From positions 20,562,467-20,626,466 of the forward strand of contig NC_134529.1 of NCBI RefSeq assembly GCF_027942865.1: DNA of 64,000 bases, written 5' to 3'. The position numbers and the translations under genes are program-made. This document shows, in pieces, positions 63,051-64,000 of the stretch. The stretch is from Odontesthes bonariensis. Its lineage: Eukaryota > Chordata > Actinopteri > Atheriniformes > Atherinopsidae. The notes under the pieces were generated by a model that saw only the letters and a list, made by a program, of their open reading frames with translations, was not told the origin of the DNA and ran no database searches. The first letter of the stretch is position 1. The number at the start of each line of letters is the position of its first letter.

Positions 63051-64000
63051 AAAAATAGTCAGTCCAAAAAATAAAACCTGATTGATGAAATGACTTTTAC
63101 TGACAACCACCTGCCTTGAAATAAACAAAATTAATGGGATGCCATGTCGGAGATGCAAAAATGTGTAGTGATGTGTCGTCTGTTTAAAACAACAGCAATG
63201 TAAGTCATTTTTTCATGGTTTGCTTCTAAGACTTGTATGTTTCATGACTCAATCAAATGTTAATTGATACATCAAAGTCTGAGAGGGATGCTCAACAGAA
63301 TGTGAGTGAGGGATTTCTACAAGAGGTGGGGGGGTGCAACACACACAGTCGAATAAAAAGTCAGCCAGATACCGAATTACCTTGTTACATAACGCAGATT
63401 ATTAGCAGACTCTACTTTTTATAGCTATGGTCAGATATCCAGAGCAGAAACACACCAGTGGGAGACCATAAAATACAGGGAGCTGTCAAACAGCTTCCTA
63501 TTTCCTCCAAGGCGCTCCAGCGCAATCCCACCACTATCTTTCATATTACACCTTATGATACCTAATGTTACAAACTCGACATCAATCATGCATGCCAAGC
63601 CCTGACTATCTCTCCAGTGTCTGAATTTAACCAGATCCCGATCCTTTGATGTGATAGGAGGAAGGTGCGGGGGCCGGGAGAAGTTGACTGCACCTCCTTG
63701 TAAAGGTTATCTGTGATACACAGACCCGGGGGCAGCCGCCTCATGCAGAGTGCACGCACGTTCCCACTATTCAGCTGAGAATATACAAAGTGATGTATGT
63801 GAGGAGATCACTGTCAACTGCAGAGCTGTGACAATAGAGGTCAGTCAGTCAGTCAATCAGGGAACCAGGAAGGAGGTGGAACGAGAGCAAGATTTGTCCT
63901 TTTTTTTTATTAATAACCCCAGCTTATACACTTATAATCACTGTCAGTGTTCAACTTGATCACTTGTCAGCCAGAAACTTCTGCCAGAGGGCTCAGCGAC
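63051..64000. other. no gene seen
   Basis: No supported exon or repeat. A short (GTCA)-like run (tcagtcagtcagtcaatcag) lies at 63841-63860. Confidence 0.4.

Overview
This 64 kb window is nuclear DNA from a ray-finned (teleost) fish. It contains spliced genes with GT-AG introns, long 3' UTRs, and interspersed repeats typical of teleosts: Tc1-like transposons, L2/CR1-type and L1/Tx1-type LINEs, tRNA-derived SINEs and (CA)n tracts. Nothing looks bacterial or viral. The three confident genes are SELENOI, OST4 and AGBL5. Their human orthologues lie in the same chromosomal neighbourhood (2p23.3), and the convergent AGBL5/OST4 pair is kept here.

Layout. 0-9.6 kb holds an L2/CR1 LINE tail, a Tc1 relic, a truncated and broken poly(A)-polymerase-like gene (exons 4.95-7.76 kb, minus strand), a cluster of tRNA-like repeats, and a promoter-like segment with a perfect 12-bp inverted repeat (8.36 kb). 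9.7-20.9 kb is SELENOI on the minus strand. It has ten coding exons that sum exactly to 399 residues, an in-frame UGA read as selenocysteine at residue 386, and a SECIS hairpin about 1.3 kb downstream in the 3' UTR. 21.3-23.4 kb is OST4 on the plus strand, a 37-residue oligosaccharyltransferase subunit that starts head-to-head with SELENOI. 24.8-26.4 kb holds an unrecognised short spliced reading frame on the minus strand. 29.1-42.7 kb is AGBL5 on the minus strand: eleven coding exons, 831 residues, zinc-carboxypeptidase ligands intact. One originally tiny intron (about 99 nt) has been invaded by a 3.8 kb L1-type element flanked by a perfect 16-bp target duplication.

43-64 kb has no gene I can support. 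It contains transposon relics, an old tandem duplication of non-coding DNA (five collinear blocks, 46.5-50.0 kb against 50.1-58.9 kb), and near 62.9 kb an AT-rich stretch with two octamer motifs around a homeodomain core that resembles a developmental enhancer.

The three genes are housekeeping in character. SELENOI makes ethanolamine phospholipids, OST4 is part of N-glycosylation in the same ER membrane, and AGBL5 removes glutamates from tubulin tails. I see no operon-like or defence-like system. The less ordinary items are the recoding signals in SELENOI, the intron invasion in AGBL5, the unidentified short gene and the duplicated non-coding array.
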